Shown here piece by piece: positions 33,786 to 43,519 of a stretch of DNA of 64,000 bases. Positions within the stretch are counted from its first letter, which is position 1. Each line of letters begins with the position of its first letter. Source of the stretch: Maridesulfovibrio sp. (GTDB taxonomy: Bacteria > Desulfobacterota > Desulfovibrionia > Desulfovibrionales > Desulfovibrionaceae); assembly GCF_963677005.1 (NCBI RefSeq), contig NZ_OY781616.1:1371501-1435500 (forward strand), read 5' to 3'. Made by a program: the position numbers and the translations under genes. The notes under the pieces are model-generated. The model saw only the letters and a list, made by a program, of their open reading frames with translations, did no database searches and was not told the origin of the DNA.

Positions 33786-34952
33786 CTATTCGGCCAGGAC
33801 TTTTTCCGCAGAATCTTCGGGAAAACGCCAGAGACCGAATCCGCGCAGCAGAACAGGTACAGTAAGAACAAGAAGGGTGACCCAGCCGACGTTGCCGTAA
33901 CCTTTACCGATAAGCGGTATGAGTCCAAGCTGAGCAACAATCCAGCAGGCAATGACAAGTATGGCTGAAGCGCAAATGGAATGAATTGCACGTTTTCCGG
34001 TACGCTGCTCTGCAGTCATGTTCCTGCCCATGAAATTGACCAACCGGTTTGTGGTTCCGTAAACCAACGCAACCCCGGTGGAGACAGCTCCTATAACTAT
34101 GCACAGGGAGATGAGGACAGTCATCCATGTTCCGCCTACCCCGTGCATTACCACGAACAGGGAGGGAACGGCCTCTTTAAGAACACCCTGATCGGCAAAG
34201 GCGAGAATACCGAAGTAGGTCAGGTACATTGTGCCCGTGTTTATGAAAAATCCGACCACAGCGGCTTTCTTGAGGCTGGCCTTGTCCGGGCAGGCCTGGG
34301 TGTGCACGATGTAAGCACCTATGGCGCAGCACTGCAGAGCTCCGTATTTTGCGGCCCACCAGATTGAATCAAGCAGCGTTCCGGAACCGCCTGTTGCAAT
34401 GGTCCCGGCTTTGATTGCCTTGAAGTTGCTTACTATGTCCGGGAAAAAATATACTATATTCGGAACATATATAATGAAAATACAGGCAATCAGAATGATG
34501 GACACAATTGTAGCCGACTTTCTGACCAACTCGGCCCCGTAAATAGTAAGGACAAAAATAATCGCAGCAATGACCACCGTATTGAGTATGTAGGAGGTGC
34601 CGAAAGCTTTTGTGATCGTCGACCCTCCGGTAGCGAAAGCCACTGCCGTCACCAGCACCAGCAGGGTATTGAAAAGCAGTTCATACAGCGGAGCCATGAA
34701 CGATGCTATTCCACCGTAAAGCTTTCTGGACCAGCTGCTGTAATCGAAAACAGAAAATCTGGCGGCAATAACCATGGAAAAATAAAAGCTTAACCCCATA
34801 ATCAGCATGGAAACGGCAGGCATGAAAATGGAAGTCCACTGATGGTTCAGGTAAAAGGCGACAATCTGTCGTCCGGAGGCAAATCCGCCCCCGAAATGCG
34901 AACTGAACCATACAAACGCAATGGCGAGATGAGCTGGAATTATTTTTTTCAT
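33786..34952 (-). CDS. YkvI-family membrane transporter, copy 1
   Basis: A 388-residue paralogue of the gene at 32571-33749, first of the three-gene unit. It has the same N-terminal SSHFGGGFASGRQIVAFY, the ATGGSTITKAFGTSY loop and a C-terminal GLWRFPED tail. Copies differ mainly in loops and in the C-terminus. The start ATG is preceded by an A/T run (TTATAAAAAA) without a Shine-Dalgarno. Two copies might form a heteromer, or provide two affinities for related acids. Confidence 0.85.
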   Translation of the reverse strand: MKKIIPAHLAIAFVWFSSHFGGGFASGRQIVAFYLNHQWTSIFMPAVSMLIMGLSFYFSMVIAARFSVFDYSSWSRKLYGGIASFMAPLYELLFNTLLVLVTAVAFATGGSTITKAFGTSYILNTVVIAAIIFVLTIYGAELVRKSATIVSIILIACIFIIYVPNIVYFFPDIVSNFKAIKAGTIATGGSGTLLDSIWWAAKYGALQCCAIGAYIVHTQACPDKASLKKAAVVGFFINTGTMYLTYFGILAFADQGVLKEAVPSLFVVMHGVGGTWMTVLISLCIVIGAVSTGVALVYGTTNRLVNFMGRNMTAEQRTGKRAIHSICASAILVIACWIVAQLGLIPLIGKGYGNVGWVTLLVLTVPVLLRGFGLWRFPEDSAEKVLAE

Positions 34953-35754
34953 TTTTTTATAAGGTTAAATTGTTTAAGCCGCTTTGCCTGACTGCCCTAT
35001 GGAAAAGGGACAAGGTCCTTCGCTGATGGACTCGGGAAAAACTCTCATGGCGTACCGAAACGCATAACCCTGCATAAATTAAGCGGAAGCACCGGCATAT
35101 ATACCGGAACAGGAAGGAATGACCATCGGTCATTTTTTTAGGAGCACGCACGCCATGCAGTTAACATGATTCAAAGGGTATCTGTGGATGAACTGAAAAG
35201 GGAGAAATCCCTTATCTTCCATGAAGCAAGATGAATCACGGTATGAGAGAAAGATGCCCGGACAGGCAACGGCCCTGCTGAAGATCGGCAACCGGATAAC
35301 GCGGAACTATCTTCCGGGACCGCAACAACCCCTGTCCGACAATTGTTATGACGAGCGACTCTATAGTATTACCAATTATATTTCAACGAAACTCTTAACA
35401 TATCTTATTAAATTAATTTAAAATTAATAGTGAGCACACCCATACATAAATTTGTATGTGCGGTAAGAAGATCAAGGCTGGCCCAGACTTGAACTTACAT
35501 TAATTATAAACATTAAAGCTCCACATGTATAACGTTTCTATTTTTGTATGAATAAAAAGCCGAAACATGAGCAAAGCTTGAACCTTCAAACAAACCAAAT
35601 TTCAGCAAGTGCCAAAAAATGCCACGGAACAAAGTCGGGTACACGCAGGGCAACTCAGAATATTTATTTTATAACGGGGCTTTTTTATTTGAAAAAAAGG
35701 ACTATGATTAAAACATATATATTAAATTTTACCAGCAAACATAAGGAGTAAATC
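34953..35754. other. Gene-free 800-base interval
   Basis: Divergent gap between the ykvI operon (-) and the His-rich gene (+). It holds a stem AATGACC/GGTCATT followed by T7 on the plus strand (35118-35139), a short AAGGGA/TCCCTT hairpin near 35200, and a CATACA/TGTATG pair near 35451-35468. Reading frames here are short and without ribosome sites; I support no gene. The last 250 bases are very AT-rich and should contain the promoter of the His-rich gene. Confidence 0.6.
35118..35139 (+). terminator. Orphan terminator-like hairpin
   Basis: AATGACC, a three-base loop, GGTCATT and a T7 tract read as an intrinsic terminator on the plus strand, but no plus-strand gene precedes it. It could end a small RNA starting in the ykvI upstream region. 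Confidence 0.45.
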
Positions 35755-36051
35755 ATGTGTAAGAACTGCGGATGCAATCTTGGCAAGGGTAAGGTCACTC
35801 ATGAACATTCCCATGAAGGAAACCATGAGCACAAGCACGGGCATGAGCACCAGCATGCCCACATGCACGAACATACCCATGCAGACGGGACCACACACAC
35901 GCATGAGCATTCCCACACCCACACTCATGAACACTGCCACGGTCACGACCACAACCATGCAGGAGAGCATGAACACGAACACGGTTCGCATAGCCATGAC
36001 ATGGACCATGCCCACACAGACGGAGACGGACACGACCATATCCATGGATAG
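35755..36051 (+). CDS. Histidine-rich protein with HypB-type CxxCGC motif
   Basis: A 98-residue protein beginning MCKNCGCN, the same CxxCGC nickel-binding motif found at the N-terminus of the hydrogenase/urease nickel chaperone HypB. From residue 16 it is a His/Glu/Asp/Gly tract with 34 histidines in total. No GTPase domain follows, so it resembles only the metal-binding N-terminal extension of HypB. It probably stores or buffers Ni(II), possibly Zn(II) or Co(II), in the cytoplasm. AAGGAG lies six bases before the ATG, so expression is well supported. Sulfate reducers make abundant NiFe hydrogenases, which gives a use for such storage; no hydrogenase gene lies nearby. Confidence 0.85.
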   Translation: MCKNCGCNLGKGKVTHEHSHEGNHEHKHGHEHQHAHMHEHTHADGTTHTHEHSHTHTHEHCHGHDHNHAGEHEHEHGSHSHDMDHAHTDGDGHDHIHG

Positions 36052-36067
36052 CCTGATGAAAAAGAAA

Positions 36068-36094
36068 AGAGGGGAACCGATATGGCTCCCCTCT
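36068..36094 (-). terminator. Terminator of the chemoreceptor gene
   Basis: Minus-strand stem AGAGGGGAGCC/GGTTCCCCTCT (one G-U pair) with a five-base loop, followed by a T-rich tract, 55 bases after the stop at 36149. It may also serve the convergent His-rich gene, whose stop is 17 bases away. Confidence 0.8.
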
Positions 36095-36148
36095 CCACCT
36101 ACAGACATCTCGGTCTGAAATGTTTCCTGTACAAGATTAGCTGTAAAC

Positions 36149-37906
36149 CTACTTTTTCAACTCCAGAACAAGATTGCGCAATTCTTCGGACAGCCCGGCC
36201 ATGTCTTCCATTGCCTGAACCGAATTGGACATGGCGTCTGCAATGTCCGCCGCAATCGCATTTATCTCATCAGTATTGCGGTTTATTTCCTCTGAAGTAG
36301 CCGACTGCTCTTCCGCAGCTGTTGCTATCGCACGAACCTGATCAGCGGTATCGTTTACATACTCCTCGATTTTATCCAGAAAGACTCCGGCCTCACGGCT
36401 GAGCCCGGTGCTCTCGGCAACCATTTCAGAAGTCTTTTCCATGGACTGAATACTCTTGCGGGTGCTTTCCTGAATAGCTCCTATGGAACTGCCCACTTCC
36501 TGCGTGGCGGTCATGGTCTTTTCCGCAAGTTTACGCACTTCATCGGCAACCACGGCAAACCCGCGTCCGGCTTCCCCGGCCCTTGCCGCCTCAATGGCCG
36601 CGTTGAGTGCAAGCAGGTTAGTCTGATCTGCAATGTCACTGATCACGCTCATGATCTGCCCGATTGCTTCAGCCTGTTCCCCCAGTTCGCTCATCTCCGA
36701 ATACAACTGCTTTGACTCGGCATTGAGTTCCTCTATAGACTCAACAACCTTGCCGACCATGGCCTTACCGTCGCTGGCCTGCTCTCTGGCATTACGGGCA
36801 TTTTCCGCAGCGCTGGAAGCATTCCCGGCAACTTCAAGTACCGTTGCATTCATTTCTTCCATGGCAGTTGCCGCTTCCGAAGTTCTGTTACGTTGAACGT
36901 CCGATCCGTTGCGGGATTCCTGAATCTGTGAATTAAGGTCCTCGGAGGCGGAAGAAATCTGCTCAACAATACTTTCCAAATGCCCAGCAGCCTGATGCAT
37001 ACCTTCCTGTTTGGCCTTTTCAGCTGCTTTGCGCGCCTCCTCAGCTTCAAGCATGGCTTTTTCGGCAGCCGCGGCCTTTTCTTCGGCTTCACGGCTTTTC
37101 ACTTCAATTTCCCTGAGATTGCTTTGCAGGGTGGTATTCATGTCATCGAAAGAATCCGCAAGAGTCCCAACTTCGTCCTTGCGATTCATTTCCATAAGAG
37201 CGGGGAAATTACCGGTCCCCAGCATCCCCGCACTCTCAACGACCTTACGCAGGGGTACGGTTATGTTGCCGGTTACCAGCAGGGTAAATAAAGCCCCTAT
37301 CAAAGCACTCCCTAGAGTAAGACCGATAATAATCATGAACAGGGTTCCATAAGCATCTGCTGCGGCTTCATGCGCTGATTCGGCCTGATGCTGCAGGGCC
37401 TCTGTCAGCACATTGATATGCTCGCGCATGGCGTCAAAACGCTTCGCTCCTTCTCCTAACGAAATAGCTGCCAGTTCTTCAGCATCTGCCCCGGACTGCC
37501 TGTCTTCAAGAAGCTTGACCGACACGGCATCCCACTTGGCCCGGTCATCAGTGTATCGGCTGACGAGTTCAAGCTGTTCCGGATCCGTGGTGGTTTTGGC
37601 AAATTTACCTACTCTGGTGTCCGCCTGCCCCTTATTGTCAGTATAGTCCTTCATCTGGTTGCGGAACTGCTCTGTCCCTGGTTTGGCAAAAATCATGGTG
37701 CGCTCCGCTATAAACGCCTGATGCAGGTCCCGGTCCGCTTCAAGCAGGAAAACCATCCCTTTAAGATCTCTGTTAAAGACCCCTTCCAACTTGGAATTGA
37801 TGCTCTTGGCGCCGAACTCGGCAACGACTCCCATAACAACCAGCAAAACAATGTTAATACCCAAAATCAGCAACAATTTTGTTCTGATGCAAATGTTATT
37901 CAGCAT
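36149..37906 (-). CDS. Methyl-accepting chemotaxis protein (4HB type)
   Basis: A 585-residue chemoreceptor: N-terminal membrane helix (about 12-32), a periplasmic four-helix-bundle sensor of about 155 residues (contains [10 protein letters not shown]), a second helix (about 188-212), HAMP ([18 protein letters not shown]), a coiled coil rich in Ala/Glu/Lys, and the signalling domain whose hairpin tip reads [19 protein letters not shown]. It binds CheA/CheW through that tip. No C-terminal CheR pentapeptide. Ligand unknown. Confidence 0.95.
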   Translation of the reverse strand: MLNNICIRTKLLLILGINIVLLVVMGVVAEFGAKSINSKLEGVFNRDLKGMVFLLEADRDLHQAFIAERTMIFAKPGTEQFRNQMKDYTDNKGQADTRVGKFAKTTTDPEQLELVSRYTDDRAKWDAVSVKLLEDRQSGADAEELAAISLGEGAKRFDAMREHINVLTEALQHQAESAHEAAADAYGTLFMIIIGLTLGSALIGALFTLLVTGNITVPLRKVVESAGMLGTGNFPALMEMNRKDEVGTLADSFDDMNTTLQSNLREIEVKSREAEEKAAAAEKAMLEAEEARKAAEKAKQEGMHQAAGHLESIVEQISSASEDLNSQIQESRNGSDVQRNRTSEAATAMEEMNATVLEVAGNASSAAENARNAREQASDGKAMVGKVVESIEELNAESKQLYSEMSELGEQAEAIGQIMSVISDIADQTNLLALNAAIEAARAGEAGRGFAVVADEVRKLAEKTMTATQEVGSSIGAIQESTRKSIQSMEKTSEMVAESTGLSREAGVFLDKIEEYVNDTADQVRAIATAAEEQSATSEEINRNTDEINAIAADIADAMSNSVQAMEDMAGLSEELRNLVLELKK

Positions 37907-37958
37907 AAATACCCTCCTGTCACATTCATAACTGGATATCGGCTAAAACTATAAAAAG

Positions 37959-37985
37959 ATTATAGATAATCAATAAATAAATCAA
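37959..37985 (-). promoter_or_regulatory. Candidate promoter of the chemoreceptor gene
   Basis: On the minus strand a perfect TATAAT (37964-37959) follows TTGATT (37985-37980) at a short 15-base spacing, about 50 bases before the start codon at 37906. Confidence 0.4.
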
Positions 37986-38029
37986 TTACAGCAATTATAA
38001 ACTATCAACGACAACAATTCAAAATGCTG

Positions 38030-39685
38030 TCAGGACTTCCAGCCGGGACCATTGAGGACAATACGGTTCAGAGCGAGCGCCATTTCCGGAGCAGCCATCT
38101 TGTCGGTCACCACCTCTATGTAGCATCCGCCTGTACATGCTTCGGCGGCCTCCAGAGCAGCATCAAGCTGCCTGTTGTTTACGACCTTTTGGCAGTACCA
38201 GTCTTTCAAGCCGAAAGCGGCGGGCAACAGGCTGTAATTCCACTCGGCAAGATCGTTGTAATAAATGTCCGGATTTTCGCAGAGCATGCGTTCAATCAGA
38301 TATCCGTCATTATTCAGGCAGATTATTACCGGCTTGAGTCCGAATCTTCCGAACTGCCCTATTTCCTGTACGGTCATCTGATGCGATCCTTCGCCTGTTA
38401 TAAGCAGAACTCTTCGGTCCGGAGCTGCCATGGCAGCACCGAATGCAGCAGGTGTGGCCCAGCCGATTGCGCCCCACAGGGTCTGGTTGAAAAATACCGC
38501 ATCTTCGGGAAGTCTGGCATTTGCAAGCCCCATGGAAGCGGTTCCTGTTTCGCCCATGATTATGTCATTCCGTTTAAAGAAACGTTCGATGCGGGGATAA
38601 AGCGAGGCCGGTGTAATGCTGTCATCAGGAGCTCCATGCGGATATCCGAGTCCGGCAGGACGAAACGGCACAGGAAGACCAAGATTGCCGATACGCTGGC
38701 AAAGCTCCTGCAGAACATCCTGCATCAGTATTTTATGATAAACAGCATGGCCTATGCACACCCGGTCAGGATAAATACGTATTTCTCGGTGGGTATCTAT
38801 TTTGACGGTAAAGGCGCCGGTATTGATATCTGAACGTATGGCACCGAAACTGACTACAAGATCGCAGTTTTCAACGGTCTGCTGCACGCCCGGATCAAGA
38901 ATGCGTCCGTTATAAACGCCTATAAAATTGGGATGGGCTTCGGAAAGAGTCCCCTTGGCCATAAACATGGAAGTGAAAGGCAATCCGGACTTCTCTATAA
39001 AATCGAGCATGGAACTTTGCAGCCCGAACCTCCCTATCAGGGCTCCGACCATGACCATTGCCGACCCTGCCTTCCCGAGTTTTTCGAGAATCAGTGAAAC
39101 CGCCGTTTCCAAAGTATCAGGATCGCTTGCGACAACTGGTCTGGAATACGGCTTTGTGCAGCCGAGTTCCATAAGAGCATGGTCGGCCGGAACGGCTATG
39201 TACACGGGTTTCCGTTCGGTAAGAGCGGCTGTAATCACCCTATCGACTTCCGAAACGGCATTTTCGTAAGAAAGAATAGTGCTAGCGCAGACCACCGGCC
39301 CGGCCATTTTGTGGAAAAGGTCAAATTCCCCGTTGCCCAGGGTATGGTGTATGATGTTCCCGTTCTGCTGCAGGGAACATTTGGGCATGCCTACTATGTG
39401 AAATACAGGCAGATTCTCGGCGTAACTCCCGGCGATGGCGTTTATCGCACTGAGTTCGCCGACACCGTAAGTCGTGCAGACTGCAGCAAGACCTTTTATT
39501 CGGGCATAGCCATCTGCTGCGTACGCGGCGTTAAGTTCATTGCAGCAACCGATCCAACGCAATTCCGGATCGTTGCAGATGGCATCATTGACAGGGAAGG
39601 CATAATCTCCGGGGACACCGAAATAATCGGTAACCCCGATCTCCTTGAGCCGCTCCAGTAAGTGAAGGATGACAGTTCCGGACAT
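38030..39685 (-). CDS. Pyruvate/indolepyruvate decarboxylase-type ThDP enzyme
   Basis: A 551-residue ThDP-dependent 2-oxo acid decarboxylase. Residues match those of Zymomonas pyruvate decarboxylase position by position: Asp27 (VPGDYAF), Glu50 (CCNELNAAYAADGYA), His113-His114 (NGNIIHHTLGNGE), a GEGSHQ-to-NND ThDP/Mg motif and the following Glu in GYLIER. This HH signature separates PDC/IPDC from acetolactate synthase. The reaction is decarboxylation of pyruvate, an aryl pyruvate or a branched-chain 2-oxo acid to the aldehyde; which one cannot be told here. GGGAG lies seven bases before the ATG. Transcribed alone. Confidence 0.92.
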   Translation of the reverse strand: MSGTVILHLLERLKEIGVTDYFGVPGDYAFPVNDAICNDPELRWIGCCNELNAAYAADGYARIKGLAAVCTTYGVGELSAINAIAGSYAENLPVFHIVGMPKCSLQQNGNIIHHTLGNGEFDLFHKMAGPVVCASTILSYENAVSEVDRVITAALTERKPVYIAVPADHALMELGCTKPYSRPVVASDPDTLETAVSLILEKLGKAGSAMVMVGALIGRFGLQSSMLDFIEKSGLPFTSMFMAKGTLSEAHPNFIGVYNGRILDPGVQQTVENCDLVVSFGAIRSDINTGAFTVKIDTHREIRIYPDRVCIGHAVYHKILMQDVLQELCQRIGNLGLPVPFRPAGLGYPHGAPDDSITPASLYPRIERFFKRNDIIMGETGTASMGLANARLPEDAVFFNQTLWGAIGWATPAAFGAAMAAPDRRVLLITGEGSHQMTVQEIGQFGRFGLKPVIICLNNDGYLIERMLCENPDIYYNDLAEWNYSLLPAAFGLKDWYCQKVVNNRQLDAALEAAEACTGGCYIEVVTDKMAAPEMALALNRIVLNGPGWKS

Positions 39686-39792
39686 AACTTATCTCCCGAA
39701 TTAATAAGGTACGACAAAGAAATACGTATACTGTATAACAATGCCACCGGGATTACTTTATGTCCATGGTATTCTTAAATTAGAGCACTTCC

Positions 39793-41976
39793 CTATACTC
39801 TTCTTTCATACTCCCTGCCGACTGCAAAGCCGACACTGCTGTTATCCTGGGCCCATTTATCGAAAAAAAGCCTGCAAAGATCAGGAGAAACCGGTCGGCT
39901 GAAATAAAACCCCTGAAACCGATCACCGCCTATCTCCCTGAAACACCTGAACTGTTCTCCGGTTTCTACGCCTTCAATAATCACCTTCAGGTCGAGTTTG
40001 CGGCATAGGCCCAGTATACTTGCAACAATATGCATATTAATACCGGTAACGGATTCAAGGGTGAGTGAACGGTCTATCTTGATCTTATCGACATCCATCT
40101 CACGCAGGTAACGCAGGGAAGTATGCCCCATTCCGAAATCGTCAATTGCAATGCGGACACCCAGACGGCGCAGTTCCCTCAGACGCTCTGCTGTTTCCCT
40201 GCGGGAAGTAAGCGCTTCAGATTCCGTAATCTCGATTTCCAGACATTTAGGATCAAAACCTGTTCTGTCGATTACGCCGGAGACTTTTTCGGCAACTTTC
40301 CCGGTAATCAAAGAAGGGGTGAAGTTGACTGATACCCGGACAGGTTTTCCGAGCATCATTCCCCACTCCGCCCCCTGTTTGCACGCTTCCGTAAGTACAA
40401 AATAACTGAGTTCCTCTATGCAACCGAGATCCTCGGCAAGAGCAATCGTTAGTTCCGGAGAGATAAAACCGAAACGGGGATGATTCCAGCGCAACAGAGC
40501 TTCAGCGCCCAGACTTTCCGGGTCCTCGGTGTTGACCTGCGGTTGATATACGAGGAAAAACTGATTTTTCTTGCGCACAGCCTGAAGAAGATCCTTGGCC
40601 AGTGATCTGGCAACACTTCCTTCCTCTCCGTTCATGGACAGACAGCGGCAGGCCCTGGAAGCCACCGACTTCTTTGCCGCCTGCAGCAGGCTGGACATGC
40701 TGCATCGAAAATTGGCCTCTTCCATATGATCTGAAAGACTCACAAAAGGCAGGTAGATACATACGCCGGCCATGATGAGAATAAGCTGCATAATGACGCC
40801 GTTCCACGAACCGGATGCATAGTATCCGCTTATAAAGACCGGAGTGGTCCAGTGAAATGAAGTCGTCACCAGCGGAATAAGTCCCAGAGAACATGCCCCG
40901 TAGGCAATGCTGTAAAGTATGGCCGGGGTCAGAATAAAGGGAATCATGAACACGGGGTTGAGAATCAGCGGAATTCCGAACAGCAGCGGCTCGTTGATAT
41001 TGAACAGACCGAGCCCCAGAGCCATGCCGGAAAATTTTCTGGACCTGGAATTACGCCCATAAAGCAGCAAGGCCAAAATCAGGACCAAGGTAGCTCCTGA
41101 ACCGCCCATAACGGCATAGGCATCAACAAATCCTTTGGTGAGGATATTCCCCCCGTCAGCATTTCCCGAGAGGATATTCATATTGTCCACAAGGTTGGTG
41201 GCAAAAATCCTGCTTTCAACACAGTGGAGCATATTCGGGCCGTGTGCACCGAAAAACCAGAGCAGTTGGCACAGCAAAAGATACAGAACTCCGGTGAACA
41301 GCTGGTTGTCACTCAAGGCAAAAATAGCCATGACCAGATCCTGCATCATATCTGAAAAGGACACGAACCCGACACTGTTCACAACAAGCCTGATCAACGC
41401 GAAAACAGCGAGCACCCCCATACAGGCCGGGGCAACGGAAAAAACCTGTACGGAAAAAGGATCGTAACCGGCTCCTGCTGCCGGCAGTCTTGATGAAAGC
41501 CTGACAATCCTGTGCAAAAGCCAACTGGAAACGTAAGCGGTGAATATGGACTCAGGCATGCTGGCCGACAGAGAAGTCACCTCTGCAAAGGAACTTATCC
41601 CCCACCCCGCAGCAAGAGTAAAAAAAGATCCGGAAGCGACTACTACGTATAAAAAAGGATGAATTGACGCCTTTTCATCACGAGCGTTATACATCTCGCC
41701 CAGACACAGACTCATGCTGCAAAGCATTGCCAGCGAGGTAATTCCGTAAGTTCCGTCAACAATAGCGGACAGTGCGTGACGAAAACTTTCGGACATGATT
41801 CCCCGAACCGATTCGAACGGAAAATTCAGTAGACACAGGGCAAATGACCCAACGACGATGAGCGGAAAAACCAGCAGCAGAGAACGCCGCATGGCTTTAA
41901 AAAAGACAAGGCTGCCCAACTCTTCGAAAAAAGAGTTGAGCTGCAAGATACCGAAAAACAGTTTCCCTTCAGTCAT
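39793..41976 (-). CDS. PTS EIIC (cellobiose/lactose type) fused to EAL phosphodiesterase
   Basis: A 727-residue fusion. Residues about 1-420 form a PTS EIIC sugar channel of the lactose/cellobiose type: FFGAHGPNMLHCVES and the signature FNINEPLLFGIPLILNP. Residues about 475-715 form an EAL c-di-GMP phosphodiesterase with apparently complete active site: EALLRWNHPR, VNFTP, EITESEA, IDDFGMGHTSL, DKIKIDRS, EGVET and QGFYFSRP. The ATG at 41976 is preferred to a GTG at 42006. No EIIA, EIIB or HPr genes are near, so the EIIC part may act as a sugar sensor that sets c-di-GMP turnover. It is divergent from a porin gene. Confidence 0.92.
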   Translation of the reverse strand: MTEGKLFFGILQLNSFFEELGSLVFFKAMRRSLLLVFPLIVVGSFALCLLNFPFESVRGIMSESFRHALSAIVDGTYGITSLAMLCSMSLCLGEMYNARDEKASIHPFLYVVVASGSFFTLAAGWGISSFAEVTSLSASMPESIFTAYVSSWLLHRIVRLSSRLPAAGAGYDPFSVQVFSVAPACMGVLAVFALIRLVVNSVGFVSFSDMMQDLVMAIFALSDNQLFTGVLYLLLCQLLWFFGAHGPNMLHCVESRIFATNLVDNMNILSGNADGGNILTKGFVDAYAVMGGSGATLVLILALLLYGRNSRSRKFSGMALGLGLFNINEPLLFGIPLILNPVFMIPFILTPAILYSIAYGACSLGLIPLVTTSFHWTTPVFISGYYASGSWNGVIMQLILIMAGVCIYLPFVSLSDHMEEANFRCSMSSLLQAAKKSVASRACRCLSMNGEEGSVARSLAKDLLQAVRKKNQFFLVYQPQVNTEDPESLGAEALLRWNHPRFGFISPELTIALAEDLGCIEELSYFVLTEACKQGAEWGMMLGKPVRVSVNFTPSLITGKVAEKVSGVIDRTGFDPKCLEIEITESEALTSRRETAERLRELRRLGVRIAIDDFGMGHTSLRYLREMDVDKIKIDRSLTLESVTGINMHIVASILGLCRKLDLKVIIEGVETGEQFRCFREIGGDRFQGFYFSRPVSPDLCRLFFDKWAQDNSSVGFAVGREYERRV

Positions 41977-42253
41977 CACCGATCCCTGGCGTTGTTTTGA
42001 CCTCACCGGAAAAGATTTTTCGTAACGGCTGATTCAAAATTACAATAATTCAGACATGATGCACGGCAGCACGAAAAGAACATCCTTCAAACTACACCTG
42101 TTCCTCCCGAAAAACAGGTACAGATCATGAAGATACTGCATGCCTGATATACAACCGCTAGATAATCCCACTTCCGGAACCCCTTGATAATTTCAATACA
42201 TGAGATTAGGGAAACAGTAAATCACGACTTCATTATAACTTGGAAATGGCTCA

Positions 42254-43501
42254 ATGAGATCTACCAAACATTTCTTGATACTCCTTTACGGACTTCTATT
42301 CCTGCTGTTCACAAATTTACAAACAGCATCGGCTGCAGATACACCTCAGAGAAATGCAACCAGGGATTACGGTAAAATATCAGCCCGGATAAGAATGTAC
42401 TATTTTCTGCAGGAAGACAGCCCGTCAGGAAATTCATTCGGCAAATCAAAGGAATCTTTTGCTATCGGCGGACAGCTGAAATACGAAACACCATGGCTGG
42501 CCGACCATTTCGGCGGTACGGTCAACGGATTTCTCGCCGCCCCGCTCTTTGATGACCTTAACCGTGAGCGATACTCCGGAGCAGGTGTTCTGAATAACAA
42601 GAACCAGGGATACGCGGTCATCGGGGAGGCCTTTTTCAGAGCCAGATACGCCGGGACCATCGCTAAACTATACAGACAAAGAATTGAAACGCCTTACGTC
42701 AACGGCAACGACTCCCGTCTGTTGCCCAGCACTTTCGAAGCCTACGGACTGGAATCGAACGACATTTCCGGACTCAAGCTGCATGCCGCGTGGCTGGACA
42801 AGATAAAAAAGAGAGACAGCGACGAGTTCATCAGCATGACCGAAGCCGCAGGAGCCGACACTGATGGAGGGACTGTCATGCTCGGTGCCGACTGGAAAGG
42901 CGAGAAGACCGCTTTGCGGCTCTGGAACTACTATACGCCGGACATGGACAACACTCTTTATGCCGAAGCTAAATACAGTTTCGACATCAGCGATTCCCTT
43001 GAAGGACATGTGCGCTTTCAAGGAGTCAACCAGCGGAACACGGGAGAAAACATCCTCGGAGTATATGATGCCCTTGAAGGGGGACTGCTCCTTGGCATCA
43101 AGTTCATGGGGCTGACGGCCGACATAGGCGGAAGCATTACCGATGACACCGACAACATCCTCACGCCATGGGGCGTGAACCCGTTTTTCACCCACATGAT
43201 GATCGGAGATTACAACCGTGCCGGAGAAAAAGCCCTGTACCTTGCCCTTGCTTACGATTTCGCAAGACTCGGTCTGAAAGGATTTTCAGCCGGACTTAAA
43301 ACGGCTTTCGGCGAGACACCGAACTCCGGCCCAAACGCATCCTATGACCGCAGAGAGTGCGACCTCAACTTCAATTACAATTTCGATGGAGCGCTGGACG
43401 GTTTTTCGATTAAAAATCAGGTCGGATACCAGGATGCAGACCGTTCAATGGGCGGCAAGGACGTGGTTCAGGTCCGGCTCAGACTTCAGTATGATTTTTA
43501 G
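42254..43501 (+). CDS. OprD-like outer-membrane porin
   Basis: A 415-residue outer-membrane beta-barrel protein: signal peptide ending in TASAA, then alternating amphipathic strands, and a C-terminal Phe (RLRLQYDF) as required for barrel insertion. The early ISARIRMYYFLQED, FRARYAGTIAKLYRQRIETPYVN and the DADRSM end fit the OprD family of substrate-specific porins. It may supply small organic acids or peptides. Divergent from the EIIC-EAL gene and convergent with the following coiled-coil protein, 18 bases apart. Confidence 0.8.
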   Translation: MRSTKHFLILLYGLLFLLFTNLQTASAADTPQRNATRDYGKISARIRMYYFLQEDSPSGNSFGKSKESFAIGGQLKYETPWLADHFGGTVNGFLAAPLFDDLNRERYSGAGVLNNKNQGYAVIGEAFFRARYAGTIAKLYRQRIETPYVNGNDSRLLPSTFEAYGLESNDISGLKLHAAWLDKIKKRDSDEFISMTEAAGADTDGGTVMLGADWKGEKTALRLWNYYTPDMDNTLYAEAKYSFDISDSLEGHVRFQGVNQRNTGENILGVYDALEGGLLLGIKFMGLTADIGGSITDDTDNILTPWGVNPFFTHMMIGDYNRAGEKALYLALAYDFARLGLKGFSAGLKTAFGETPNSGPNASYDRRECDLNFNYNFDGALDGFSIKNQVGYQDADRSMGGKDVVQVRLRLQYDF

Positions 43502-43519
43502 TCCGGCTGGATAAAAAAT

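Noticed and set aside
35472-35505. TTCAAGTCTGGGCCAGCC on the minus strand, like a tRNA T-loop and acceptor end
   Set aside because: The 3' half of the T-stem is missing and there is no CCA or anticodon arm, so chance is likelier than a second tRNA fragment.
35722-36108. Met/Val-rich membrane-like frame opposite the His-rich gene
   Set aside because: Reverse complement of CAT/CAC His codons gives ATG/GTG, so Met/Val arise automatically; plus-strand gene has a good ribosome site.
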